NCBI GenBank assembly: GCA_013306675.1
Contig: JABLUY010000084.1
Coordinates: 51,139-115,138 of the forward strand
Direction: 5' to 3'
Length of the DNA stretch: 64,000 bases
DNA from: Thraustochytrium sp. TN22
Taxonomy: Eukaryota > Sar > Bigyra > Thraustochytrida > Thraustochytriidae
Positions within the stretch are counted from its first letter, which is position 1, and the number at the start of each line of letters is the position of its first letter. Position numbers and translations under genes: made by a program. A model generated the notes under the pieces. That model had not been told where the DNA came from and ran no database searches. It worked only from the letters and a program-made list of their open reading frames with translations. Shown piece by piece: positions 8,425 through 18,926 of the stretch.

Positions 8425-9971
8425 AAGGCGGTCCTGCCATTGACGCGCACGCTAGCAAAGTCTGCGTAATAACTCGTGGAGCTCAGGCGGTCCGGCCAAC
8501 GGAAAGTTGTGGGCGCGGCCCAGTAGGCGAGCACGATGGGGATGAAGGAATCGGAGGCGAGAAAGTCGGGCGCGGCCTTGTTCTCGTCGTTCATGAAGGG
8601 CTCTCGGTCCGCGATGGTGCCCAAGAGCGCGAGGAGTACGGCACGGTAAACGTTGGAACCGTGGGGTTGGACGTCACCCGCTTCGACGCCGCGGTACATG
8701 TAGGTGTAGTAGTGCTCTGCTGGAACGAGGAAGGTGCGCTTGAAGGCGAGCGTCTTGGCCTCGGAAATCTTGTCGAGCAGTGCGTTGCGCAGAACGTCGA
8801 GGTCCGAGGGCGGCTGGGTCGCGCCGGCTCCGCCTGCGGTGTCGTTGTCGCCGTCGACGAGGTTGCAAGCGTACGCTGTGACTTCTGCGAAGCACTGGAC
8901 GCGGCGCGCGGAGCACTGCTCGGAGGAGAAGGTGACGACGTTGACGAGCTGCGCCGCTTGGGTCTGATCTGCGCGCTCGGCGTAGAGGCGAATGGCATTG
9001 ACGAAGACGGGCATGCGCCAGCCGAGGTCGCCCTCGAAGGCGCGCAGCCAGTGCTGCAGCCCCGCAAGCAGCTCCCTGGACTTGTGAGTGAAGACGAAGC
9101 TGGCCGCGGCCCGCTCCACCTTGCCGACGATGGTGCTGGTCGGGTCGTGTGCGAGCCAGCGCCGATGCACGCAGCACTCGGCGAGCACCTGCGAGGCCTC
9201 CTCGACGAGCGCGCGCTCCGGGTCACTCCACGTCTGGACTGCGATGCGCTGGAGCGCGGTGCCAGAGGGCGCCAGGCGCGGGCGGAAGGCACCCGTGTCG
9301 GTAAGTTGTGGGCCGGGCGCACCGCCCTCATCTTCTAGCGAAAGCAGGAGCATCGTGCCGGTGTCCTGGAGGAGGACATCCTCCGGGGCGTCGAGCATGA
9401 CGAGAGTAAGGTTCTGGTCCCAGCCGCCGCCCAGGTTATTGGTGACGACAAGCTCGAAGTCGCCGCTGCCCTGGCCAGCGGCGTCGCTGCGGCGGGCCTG
9501 CACGTCATACGACCCGCTAGGACCCTCGGCCCCGGACAGGTAGTAGAACCTGGCCGGGTCGAGCGCAAACGGCAGCCTCAGCACCTTCACCGCTTGCGCG
9601 CTCGTGCCGACGGCGACCTGGCGCTGCTGCACGCACGCGAGGTCGTCCACTCGCGTCACGTGCATGCCGGACATTTGCTGTGGTTCCCGGTTGCTCAAGA
9701 AAACCATAAGGTGCTGGCCCCAGCCGTGCGACGCGTCGGTGCGCCAAGTGAGCAGCACAAGCTTGCCGGCGATCTTGAGCAGACGGAACTTGAAGGTATC
9801 CCAAGCCACCGCCCGGTACACCGCCCAGAGCTCGTTTTGGCCGGCCAGGCCGCTTGGCGCCGGCACGACCTTGGCACGTGGCGTTGTGGTGTCGCCAATG
9901 CCGATGCTGCCCACCTCCACCGTCCAGCTAGAGCTCGACCCGCGCAGGCCGAGCCGGCGCGCGAGCATCAT
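8115..9971 (-). CDS. Uncharacterised 618-residue protein
   Basis: 618 residues from ATG 9971. No family recognised. The N-terminal third looks beta-rich and contains two related segments, ASHGWGQHLMVFLSN and LGGGWDQNLTLVMLD, about 110 residues apart, which suggests an internal duplication. The middle is alpha-helical, with conserved-looking Cys and Trp residues (CCVHRRWLAHDPTST). The C-terminus ends in LLELDDEDLSNITFALRAANVRH split over a helical repeat. Sequence beyond the stop, between the stop and the next repeat unit, encodes a related motif (LALRDANARRLLCAQLCLLN) in another frame, so the ancestral protein may have had more copies. No signal peptide or membrane segment. Confidence 0.7.
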   Translation of the reverse strand: MMLARRLGLRGSSSSWTVEVGSIGIGDTTTPRAKVVPAPSGLAGQNELWAVYRAVAWDTFKFRLLKIAGKLVLLTWRTDASHGWGQHLMVFLSNREPQQMSGMHVTRVDDLACVQQRQVAVGTSAQAVKVLRLPFALDPARFYYLSGAEGPSGSYDVQARRSDAAGQGSGDFELVVTNNLGGGWDQNLTLVMLDAPEDVLLQDTGTMLLLSLEDEGGAPGPQLTDTGAFRPRLAPSGTALQRIAVQTWSDPERALVEEASQVLAECCVHRRWLAHDPTSTIVGKVERAAASFVFTHKSRELLAGLQHWLRAFEGDLGWRMPVFVNAIRLYAERADQTQAAQLVNVVTFSSEQCSARRVQCFAEVTAYACNLVDGDNDTAGGAGATQPPSDLDVLRNALLDKISEAKTLAFKRTFLVPAEHYYTYMYRGVEAGDVQPHGSNVYRAVLLALLGTIADREPFMNDENKAAPDFLASDSFIPIVLAYWAAPTTFRWPDRLSSTSYYADFASVRVNGRTAFEVANTLLLDASARERFLPYLAQFARFLSWDALALPLVNHILQDSRLAACAQRLCAVDDLRDHLLELDDEDLSNITFALRAANVRHLLGEQLGILDLAENGQN

Positions 9972-10519
9972 CGTCGGCCTCGCCGCCGTGGCGCCTGCGC
10001 AGCGGCTGCAGCCCGCTCTGGCGGCGCTCCCCCCTCTCCCCCTCTCGGGTCAGGCCTCTGTTGTCGAATGGGTTCTGCAGTGGTACCCCACCCTGACCAC
10101 CTCTACATGGTGACGTGGAGGAGGAGAAGAACGACAGGATGGCGCCCAACACACACTCACACACAAAAAGAGGCCTGACAGAGCCAGGACGACGACTCGG
10201 AAATGGACGAGGACGAGGACGAGGCTGAGAAGGAGAAGTGCTGTGTAGAGACCCGGCCGGAGGGTGAGAAGGAGAAGTGCAACGAGAGCGAGCTGACTGA
10301 CAGTGAACTTGACTGACTGACCGCTCGAGGACGAGTTGTGGCGGAGAACGAGAAATTCCGAAACCAAGGCGAGGGAACGTGACGCGGAAGAGCCACGCAA
10401 ACAAAACGAGCCACGCAGACCTGAGTCGAAGCCAAAGCAGCTGTGTTGGGTGGGCAAAATTACTTAGTTCTGTGAGCGGAGGGTTGTGCAGTTGATCAAT
10501 CCTGGTGACTGTGACATGT
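9972..10519. other. Intergenic region, no gene seen
   Basis: About 550 bp between two minus-strand genes. It contains a GA-rich tract (gaggacgaggacgaggacgag and two gagaaggagaagtgc copies, about 10205-10285). Open frames here are explained by composition. It should hold the 5' leader of the 9971 gene and the 3' end of the bZIP transcript. Confidence 0.5.
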
Positions 10520-12880
10520 TCAATGACCACTGCCGGGGTAGCCGGCGCCGCCAGCGCTGCCGCCGTAGCGCTCGGAACCAAGGAAGCGGTCCTCGAGTGA
10601 GCCGGAGGGCTGCTCTGAGGAAGTGGATGTCTGAAAGTTGTACTGGGAGGCGTAGCCTGCATGCGGCTGCTGGTAGTCGCTGCTGTTGCGGGCCATGTGG
10701 CCGAAGGGGCCGGAGACCATGTTGACCGAGGGCGCAGAGTAGGCGGCGGCGGCGGAGATGGCTGCCGCAGAGCTGCGCAGACTGGAGTCGTTGCCGGAGA
10801 GCAGACCGTGGAGGGAGAGAGAGGAGGGCATGGCGCCCGTGGCGGCGGCATACATCTCGAGCGGCGACTGCGCGCTGGTTTGCATGTGGCTGTGCTGCGG
10901 CGTCGCGGCGGCCATGTACGAGGGCGGCGAGGGGCCATTGGCACCGTTGCTGCCGTGTTGGCCGCTAGCATAGGGCCAAAGCGAGGACGGGATGACCTGC
11001 GGCGGCGAATTGTGGTGAGCGTGCTGCGACGACGATGACGAGGATGCTGAGGAGGAGGACGCTGAGGCGGCGGCGGCCGCTGCGGCGGCCGCGGCAGCCG
11101 TCGGGTTCTGCGAGAAGAAGCTGAGGTGGGACGGGTGCGCAGACGAGGGCTGCGGCATGTGCGAGGGCCTGAAGGAGGCGGAAGGCGGCGAGGTGGTGGC
11201 GCCGCCAGAGGAGGAAGCGACGGGGGAGACCGAGGGCGCCGCGGAGGACGTGGATGGCGCGGCGGGAGGCTTGGTGAGCAGGCCGTGCTTCATGTGCGCT
11301 GTAATGTTGGCGACAAAGTCGGCATTGTAGTTGCCGTGGCTGTCGACGCGGGGCAAGGAGCTGCCGCGGAAGCCCTGGAAGGTGCGGTCGCCGACCGGGT
11401 AAGACATGACGACGACAACGTTACAGGAGCCGGACGACTCGGAGCTGGGCCAGACGACACTGCCGACGGAATAGGGCGCCTCAAGGCGGGCGCGCGGGGA
11501 CTGCGGCGCGGCGAGCGAGTCGAATCGCGCCTTTTGCAGGTCCTCCGGATTGGTGACGGAGCGCACGGAGACGTAGGCCTGGCAGGGCCGGTCGTCGTCG
11601 TTGGCGAAGCCGGGCATGATGGCGCGCGGGAAGATGTCGACGACCTTGGTGACGGCAGTGTTGATCAGCTCGACTTGGTTGGCGCCGCGCTGGCGCAGGA
11701 AGCGGAACTTCTCGCCAGAGGCGGCATTATTGAGGGCCTCGTCGACCTCCGGCGGCGTAATGTCATCGACGCGCAGGGTCTCTGTTGTGCAGTGGGCGCG
11801 CGCGACGTAAGAAGGGTCGGAGAGCAGCGCAGAGAGGCGCATGCCCATGTCGTTGAAGTTGACAGGCATGTTCCGCAGCTCGAGGCGCATGTTGAGGCGC
11901 GTAGCGGAGGCCGGCGGCGCGTTGGCCGGGAGCACCTCGTACCTGGATGCGATCTGGAAGGGGCCGACCTCGATGTTCTGGCCCTGGCGCCAGTTGAGCA
12001 CGCGACCGGCGTCGGGCGGCACGCCGCTCATGTAGGCGAGACCGAGCGCCTGGGCGACGCTCGAGTCCATCCCCTGGCGGAAGGCGTTGGCGCGCTCGTT
12101 GCGCGAGGGGGCGGGCGCCGCGGCGGACTGGCTGCCGACCGCGAAGCGCGAGACGAAGTTGTTGTAGCGGCCGGTCTCGGCGCGGTATAGCTCGTTCTCG
12201 GTGGCAAGGTCGACGTTGCCGTCGCCACGCAGCTCCTGCACGCGCATCTTGAGCATCCGCACGCGCTCGAGCAGTTCGTCGCGCTCCTGCTCGAGCTCCT
12301 CGTTGCGGCGCTTGAGGGTCTCGGTCTCACGCTTGCGCTTCTCGCGGAAACGCTTGCAGGCGATGGCATTGCGGGACTTGGCGCTCAGGCCGCCTTCGCC
12401 GTTGTCGTTCTCGTTGCCGTCGCTGCCGTTGGAAGCGTACCGGCGCGGCTCCTCGAAGCCGGCCTCCACGGGCGTCTGCAGAACGATACCGCCGGCCTGG
12501 CCCTGGCTGTGCCTGCGCAGGCTGGCCATGGCGCTCGTCAGGGACGCGGCCTCGGCGGATGCCTCGGGCCCTAGCGATGACGGCGCTTGCACCGGCGAGA
12601 GCGCGCCGTTCTTGTTGCTGCTGTTGCTGCTCCCGCCGCCGTACGAGGGCGCGAAGCTAGCGGCTGCGGCTGCGGCGGCCGCGGCCTGGTCGCGGTAGAA
12701 CTGTTGTTGTTGCTGGTGGTGATAGTGCAGGCTATGCTGCTGCTGCTGCTGCTGCTGCTGTTGCTGCTGCGAGCTGCCCGAGGCGTCCCTGGAGCCCTCG
12801 CGTTTCATAGGCTCGCGTGGCGAGCCCTGGCTCGAGCTCGCGGACTTCGTCTCCTCGTCCACCCTGTCGGTCGGGGCCAT
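10520..12880 (-). CDS. bZIP transcription factor with large C-terminal globular region
   Basis: 786 residues from ATG 12880; a further in-frame ATG at 12973 adds an unlikely hydrophobic leader. Gln-rich and Ala-rich segments come first. The basic region is at about residues 165-185 (SRNAIACKRFREKRKRE, the N-x2-A-x2-C-R/K-x-R signature) and is followed by a leucine zipper with heptads in ELEQERDELLERVRMLKMRVQEL split over about 30 residues. Roughly 280 residues of ordered sequence follow (about 255-535, containing LRLELRNMPVN-like and VVMSYPVGDRTFQGFRG strands), which could be a START/SRPBCC-like ligand domain; that fold is a guess. The last 230 residues are Ser/Ala/His/Gln-rich, like an activation domain. 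It should be a nuclear DNA-binding dimer. The leader region has CTGCG repeats at about 13029-13060. Confidence 0.85.
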   Translation of the reverse strand: MAPTDRVDEETKSASSSQGSPREPMKREGSRDASGSSQQQQQQQQQQQHSLHYHHQQQQQFYRDQAAAAAAAAASFAPSYGGGSSNSSNKNGALSPVQAPSSLGPEASAEAASLTSAMASLRRHSQGQAGGIVLQTPVEAGFEEPRRYASNGSDGNENDNGEGGLSAKSRNAIACKRFREKRKRETETLKRRNEELEQERDELLERVRMLKMRVQELRGDGNVDLATENELYRAETGRYNNFVSRFAVGSQSAAAPAPSRNERANAFRQGMDSSVAQALGLAYMSGVPPDAGRVLNWRQGQNIEVGPFQIASRYEVLPANAPPASATRLNMRLELRNMPVNFNDMGMRLSALLSDPSYVARAHCTTETLRVDDITPPEVDEALNNAASGEKFRFLRQRGANQVELINTAVTKVVDIFPRAIMPGFANDDDRPCQAYVSVRSVTNPEDLQKARFDSLAAPQSPRARLEAPYSVGSVVWPSSESSGSCNVVVVMSYPVGDRTFQGFRGSSLPRVDSHGNYNADFVANITAHMKHGLLTKPPAAPSTSSAAPSVSPVASSSGGATTSPPSASFRPSHMPQPSSAHPSHLSFFSQNPTAAAAAAAAAAASASSSSASSSSSSQHAHHNSPPQVIPSSLWPYASGQHGSNGANGPSPPSYMAAATPQHSHMQTSAQSPLEMYAAATGAMPSSLSLHGLLSGNDSSLRSSAAAISAAAAYSAPSVNMVSGPFGHMARNSSDYQQPHAGYASQYNFQTSTSSEQPSGSLEDRFLGSERYGGSAGGAGYPGSGH

Positions 12881-15800
12881 GCGCACGAGCACGAGCGCGT
12901 AGGAATAGAGGCGCACGCACAAGGAGAGAGGGAGGGAGGGACGGACCCCGCCTGCACGCCGACTCGCGACCAAGTGAGCGCTAGCAGGCTAGCGAGCTCG
13001 CTGGCTGGCTAGATGCGAGGAGGTACGTGCTGCGCCGCGCTGCGCCGCGCTGCGCTGCGCCCGCCCGCACCGCACCGCGCTGCGCTGCGTCGCTCCTCGC
13101 CGCTGCTCGCCGCTGCTCGCCGCGCTTCACCCGCGCGCGCACGGCGCCTCCTTGAGTTCTGCCTTGCTGTGCGGGTGAAGCTTGCTGCCTTGGCTAGGCA
13201 AGCCGGCCGTAGCCAAGGACACCGCGACCAAGCCTCTCGGTTGGCTCACTCACCCAGGTGTGAAGGGACGGACCTCGCCGCTCCCGGGTCCGCCTCGCGG
13301 GACTTGGACCTCTCTGCGCGTCGCCACCGTCTGTCTCATACAGAGTCAGTCAATCGGCCAGTGAGCCCTCTCTCTCTCGCGCGCGCACCTGCCCGCCCGC
13401 CCGCCCGCCCGCCCGCACCTGCCCACCCGCCCGCCCGCGTCACGTCGCCTCGCGTCGCCCGCCTCTCCCCGCGCACGCCGCCCTGCGTGCCCGTGTCCTT
13501 CTCCCTTCCTCCCTCTGTCCCTCCCTTCCCTCTTCCCTGCCGCCGAGACAATGACGAAGGTGCGAGCCAAGCTGACGAAAGCGAGATCCCCTTGCCCTCG
13601 CACAGGCCGCGGGCGTGCCCAGCTGCCAAATGATGGGGCGCACTTGACCGCTGTCGAGCTTGAGCCTGGCCGAGCTTGGGCCCGGCCGAGCTTGAGCCTG
13701 GCCGTGGCCGAGCTTGAGCTTGGCTCGTGCCGAGGCGCGTCTATCTCAGCTGGCTGCTGCACGCGCCGGCGCGGCCGGCACGAGGGACGCTGTGCTTCTT
13801 CTTCGCCCCACCCTACGCGACTGTCCGTTGCTGTTTGCCAGCAACCGCACGCACCAGACTCCAGGGCAGGCAGCTTAGCTTAGCTCAGCGCTGCGCTGCG
13901 CCGCGTTCGAGATTTGCCCTGCACAGCGCTACGCTACGCTACGCTGCGCTGCACGCTGCACGCTGCAGCAGAGCGGTCGCGGCGGTCGCCGCGGGCAGGA
14001 AGATGGATGACTTGGGCGACGCGGCCAGGTGCTTGGAGCAGCAATGGTGCTTGAAACACAACAGAAGTGGCGCGGAGCGCGGGGAGAGGAAGACGGGAGG
14101 AGGGTCGGCCCAGCTACAGCTGGCGATCGCGGTCGTTCACACCTGTAAAAGGCCGGCGCACGCCGCTTGAGGCTGCAGGCTGCGGTTGACTTTGGCTGAC
14201 TGGCGGCGATCCAATAAATCGTCAAGCTGGCCGGCCGGATTGGCCTGGCCCGCCAGGCTGACCACCCGAAACGCAGCCGCGGCACCTGATGGCGCGCGCT
14301 CGCTCTGCGCGCGAGTGGAATGGATCGATTTGGTGCATCGGCAATCTTAGGCACATGGCCAAGTCGAATCGTTCGCGACATGAAGCAGCCAGCAGCGCCA
14401 GACGAACCGGCCGTCCGCGGAATGCTGATGCAAACACTGCGACGCACCGCCACCAACATGTCCATCCCTCCCACCCTCAGGCCGCCCAGCGCTTGCATTG
14501 CCTCGTCTTGCCTTGCCTTGCCTTGCCTCGTCTTGTCGCGTCGGCGTCTTGTCGCGTCGCCCCGGCTTGCCGTCCGGCGTGCAACGAGTTCACGAACTCT
14601 TGGAAACACGCGCGCTCCATCGCGCCCGGGTGACTGGGTCCGGACAGCGAGCGCCCTTCCGCGCCAGCCAGCCCACCAAGCAGCAGCCTGGTCGCCGGCT
14701 CGGCTGCTGGAAGCCGCATACGAAGCGGAGCCCGCGGACGGTGTGAGCGCGCAGCGGTCGTCTATCGCCATACGCAACGAGCACTGTCGCCAGCGCGTCG
14801 GCCTCCGCGCGTATGCGCTCGAGCGGCGTGCGCCCGCGCCGGGCCGTGCGCTGCTTCCTGCCGCGCCGTGCCGGGCCGCGCCGTGCCGGGCCGCGCCGTG
14901 CCGGGCCGAGCCGGGCCGGCCGGACCGTGCCGGGCCAGGCCGGCCGGGCCGCAGAGCAGCCAGCCAGCCAGCCCGCCAGCCGCCACCAGCGAAGCTAGCC
15001 GCTAGTGGGCACGCCCCGAGCCGTGAGGAGACCTGGTCCGGCGCTGCGCCGCCGCTCGAGCTTCGCGCCGTGCTCGCCGTGCTTGCTCTTGCTCACGCAC
15101 GTGGCAACCGCCTCCTGCCCGCCGAATCGGGGGGCGCGCGCATTGGCGCGCGCAATGCGCTGCGGCACGGCGTGGTCCTCGCGCGCATGGCACGTCCCAC
15201 AGTGGCACAGCTAGAGCAGCCCAGACGGTCTCTCTCCGATGTGTTCCAGCTTCAGGCTGCGGGACCCGCCCGCGCTCTGCGGGGCTTTCAGACGAAGGGG
15301 TCAACCCGCATGAAGAAGGGCTGTGGGGGCGCATATTGCACATCCAGCCCCCCCCCGCCCCCGCGAAGCAACGCGACACGAAACCAGCTTGGCAGCGTCC
15401 CCCGCAGGGACGCCCACGTTCCGGTTTTCGCAGCCGCCTCCCTCACAGCTGCGCCCAGCAGCGCGCCTTGCGCCAAAGCTACGGCTCCAGCGACACTCCA
15501 CTCTCCCTGCCTCCCCTCCCCTCGCCTCGCCTCGCCCCGCCTCGCCTCGTCGCGCGCAACCCGCCCCGCCCCGCCCCGCCCCGCCCCCGTCGTGCCGCGC
15601 CGCGTCGCGCCGCGCCGAGCGCAAGCGCGCCGCCCTCGCTCGTGAACGTACCTAGCTTTGCCTGTCTGGCTTGGGCGCAAGCAAGCCTGCTCGCGCCGCG
15701 CTGATGGGCTGTGCGGCGATGGAATGGATGCGAGACGCCCCTCGCAATCGTCGCTGTCGACACGCGCGCCGCCGCTGGGCACGCAAGGCAGCCCGCGCGC

Positions 15801-16468
15801 CGCGCCGCGCCGCGCAGGCGGTCGCGCGCGCGCGCTTGAGCACCAGCTGTGCTGCCGCGCCGCGCCGCGCCGCGCCGCGCCGCGGAGTCGCAGGCAGGCA
15901 AGACAGGCAGGCAGGCAGGCAGCTGCTAGCTGTCCTTCGTTTCGCGCTTTGCTGGCGGCGCCTGCCGGGCTCGCTCGACTCCCCTGTTCTCGCCTTCCTT
16001 CCGAAGTCCTGCGCCAATGCACCTGCAAACGGGACAAGCGCGCCTCTCGTCAGGCTCACGCTCGCTCCTCGCCGCTGTGCCGCGCCGGCGCCACGCCGCG
16101 GCCCTGCCGCTCCGCGCCGCCTGCTGCAGCCCCCCCTCGCGCTGCGCCCGCCGCGCGGCGTCCAAGGTCTGCTGCCCGCCCTGCCTGCCTGCCTGCCTGC
16201 GGCCTGCCGCCGCGGCGCCGGCCGCCCTGGGACGATGCGCGGGCCGACAGGACAAGCTTAGCAAGCAAGCCTCCGCGACCCGGCACGCCGCCTGCGGACC
16301 TGCGCGCGCCCCGACCCGAGCGAGCCGAGCCGCCCGGCCGGCGCGAGGCGAGCCGGCCGCCGGCGACGCGCCCGCCGTGCAGCCCGCGCCGCAGCCGGAG
16401 CACCTCCCTCGCGCGCGCGCGCCCGCGAGCGGCGACGGGTTCGCGCCTCGGCCGGGTGGCGCCGCTGG

Positions 16469-16484
16469 GCTAGCTAGCTAGCCC
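16469..16484. repeat. 16-bp perfect palindrome GGCTAGCTAGCTAGCC, copy 1
   Basis: Self-complementary, and here part of an 18-bp palindrome flanked by G and C. The same 16-mer recurs at 18911 and, with one change, at 18032. Confidence 0.95.
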
Positions 16485-16792
16485 AGCCCGCCCTGTCCGA
16501 GCCTCGCACGCCAGGAACCGTGACCTGGCCTTGCTCTCCTCGCCGCGCCGCGCCGCTCGCGCTGCCGCTCGCGCTCGCGCCGCGCCCGCGCGCGCGACTG
16601 GCGACTGCGCTGCCGCCGGCGCTGGCTGGCACCTGGCGGTCCTGGCGGTCGACCGGGTCTGCAGCGACGACTGTGAGCGAGACGAGACGAGGCGACGCCT
16701 CGACGCGAGGGTCCGGCCGGGGGCGCGGCCTCGCTCCGCTTCGGCCAAAGCCGCGCAGCTCGCGGCGCGGCGCTCGCCCGCCGCGCTGGCAG

Positions 16793-16800
16793 GCAGGCAG

Positions 16801-16835
<35 letters not shown>
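16793..16835. repeat. GGCA tetranucleotide microsatellite
   Basis: About ten units of ggca with one interruption (aggaggca). Confidence 0.9.
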
Positions 16836-16836
<1 letters not shown>

Positions 16837-17663
16837 CCAGCCGGAGGCCGACCGCCCGCCGGCCGGCGCGGCGCGCGCCCGCCGCTTGAGGTCCGCTTGA
16901 GGTCGAGCGGGGCGAGGCCGCGGCGCGGCGCGCGGGGGTTTTCTCAAAGCTGCAGCTCCCTGCGCAGCTTGCGCCAGCTTGGGGATGCCGCCGCCGCGCG
17001 CCAGCCGTGCGCGGCTCGCCGGGCTCGGGCTGCGCCGCGAGGGGCGCGCCGTCGGTCGACCGGGCGAGCGATCATCATCGATCGGCTGCAGTGGCGATCG
17101 GCGGGCCCCGCGCGAGGCTCGCTGCCGCCGCGAGGGCGCGCTCGACTTGAACTCCCACGAGGCGTCGAGGCCGCGTCGACCGAGGCCCCGCCGCGCCGCG
17201 CCCGCCGCTCCGGCGCGCTCGCGTCGCGCTCAGCGACGCGCTGTCCTTCTTTGCGCGGTGGCCTACAACGGGGCTGGGCTGGCGGTGACGGCTGGCCGGA
17301 CGAGAGGCGCCCCAAGCTGGCCCGGACGGCCGCGTGCTGCGCCAGGGCCGCCTGGGACAGAAGTACGCTTTTCAAGCCTGCCGCCGCGCCGATCGCCACC
17401 GCGGCCGCGCCGCACCGAGCGCGCGGTCGCGCGAGCGAGCGAGCGAGCGAGCGAGAGAGCCTCGCCTCGCGCGGGCGGCGGCGGCGCGCGGCGGCGGAAA
17501 ACCGAGCTAGACGTGGCTCGGGCGGCAGCCGCGCAGCCTGGGTTCGCGAGGCAAGCAAGGCAAAAGGCAAGCCAAGGCAAGCAAGCAGAGGCAAGGGAAG
17601 AGCCAAGGCCGCGGCGCCCCAAGGCCGCGGCGCCGCGGCGAGGCCAGGCTGAGGCGCGCTGCG

Positions 17664-17695
17664 AGCGAGCGAGCGAGCGAGCGAGCGAGCGAGCG
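17664..17695. repeat. GAGC tetranucleotide microsatellite
   Basis: About eight gagc units; a similar shorter array lies at about 17430-17455. Confidence 0.9.
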
Positions 17696-18031
17696 ATTGA
17701 GCGAGAGCCTCGGCCGGCGGCAGGCTGCCAGGGATTGATCAGCCGGGCTCGCCAAATCACTGGGGCTGCGGCGCGCGGCGCCGTGGTCGACGGCGCACTG
17801 CGTTCGCTGCGAGCCAGGCGCGGCCTCTGCGGGCCGCCTTGGTCGCGAGTCGCCGCCATGTCCGTCGCACTGGCGCTGCCGTCACCGGTGGCCGGCTCAC
17901 GCGCGAGCGCGGCTCGAGCGCTCGAGTCTGCGCGGCGCCGGCGACGGCTGCGCTGCGCAACCCGGCCTTGATCGGATCAAGCCCCAGCTCCAGCTCCAGC
18001 TCCAGCGCCAGCGCCAGCGCAGCGAGTAGCC

Positions 18032-18047
18032 AGCTAGCTAGCTAGCC
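18032..18047. repeat. CTAG palindrome, copy 2 (one mismatch)
   Basis: Reads agctagctagctagcc, one base different from the 16-mer at 16469. Confidence 0.9.
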
Positions 18048-18453
18048 TGCGCGCAGCGCAGCGCAGCTCGCGGCGGCGGCTTGCGCGCCCAGGCCAGTCT
18101 TGACCGCGGCGCGCCTGGCCGCGAGCGCCGTGACCGCGCGCGAGATGCACAGCCAGCGCTGCGCTGCGGCGGCGGTGCCGGTCGGGTGCCGCGGGCTCGT
18201 GCCGCCCTCGCGCCTGGCGAGCCTCGGCACCATCCGAGCATCGGCCGCCGCGGCCCCCGACGAGGACGCGTGGATGCCAGGCATGTCGAGGCTGTCGAGC
18301 GTGCGCGGGACCAGCCCGAGCAGGCTGGCGACGCCCGCCGGCGCGCCGGCGCCAGCGCCTGCCTGCCTGTGCATCGTCGGAACTCGGCTGCGCCGCGCCG
18401 AGGCGAGCGAGGCGAGGCCAGGCGAGGCGAGCCGAGTCGAGCGAGTCGAGACT

Positions 18454-18484
18454 GTCGAGTCGAGTCGAGTCGAGTCGAGTCGAG
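18454..18484. repeat. GTCGA pentanucleotide microsatellite
   Basis: Six uninterrupted gtcga units. Confidence 0.95.
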
Positions 18485-18910
18485 ATTTGAGGCGATGGCC
18501 TCGCCACTGCGAACTGTAAGCTGCGCGGGCGCAGCGCGGCTGCCCGGGTCACCACCCCCGGCACGGCGGGGACAGCCTGAGGCAGCTCAGGCCGGGCTGG
18601 ATTCGCCACAGGATGGCGGCGCAGCGGCCTCGGCGGGCTTCGGGCGCTCGATCACCGGCCGGCGGGCGTGCGCTTCGAGTCTGCGGCGCGGCGCCAGGGT
18701 GGGAGCGGCAGACCGAGGCCTGCCTGGCCTGGCCTGGCCTGAGGGAGGCGGCGGCGAAGGGCCGCCAAGCGCCCGTTGGGCGGCGCTGCAGCAGCAGCAG
18801 CAATGACAAGGGCTTGTTTGGAGGTGGGACGGTCGCAAGCAATTCCAAGCACGCATTCACAGCCTGAGCCTGAGTCGATGGCTGGGAAAGAGGAAGGCCA
18901 GGATAGGCTA

Positions 18911-18926
18911 GGCTAGCTAGCTAGCC
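18911..18926. repeat. 16-bp perfect palindrome GGCTAGCTAGCTAGCC, copy 3
   Basis: Identical to the copy at 16469 and preceded by another gctag. Confidence 0.95.

Noticed and set aside
10050-10457. Hydrophobic minus-strand frame that could be a membrane protein
   Set aside because: The Leu/Val/Ser content comes from GA-rich repeats on the other strand; no clean helix and no conserved pattern.
13900-13930. gcgttcgagatttgccc, looking like a tRNA B box
   Set aside because: No matching A box or cloverleaf can be folded around it; no tRNA or rRNA gene was found anywhere in the window.
16793-17695. GGCA and GAGC runs as a CRISPR-like or telomeric array
   Set aside because: Units are 4 bp with no spacers and do not match any telomere repeat; they are plain microsatellites.
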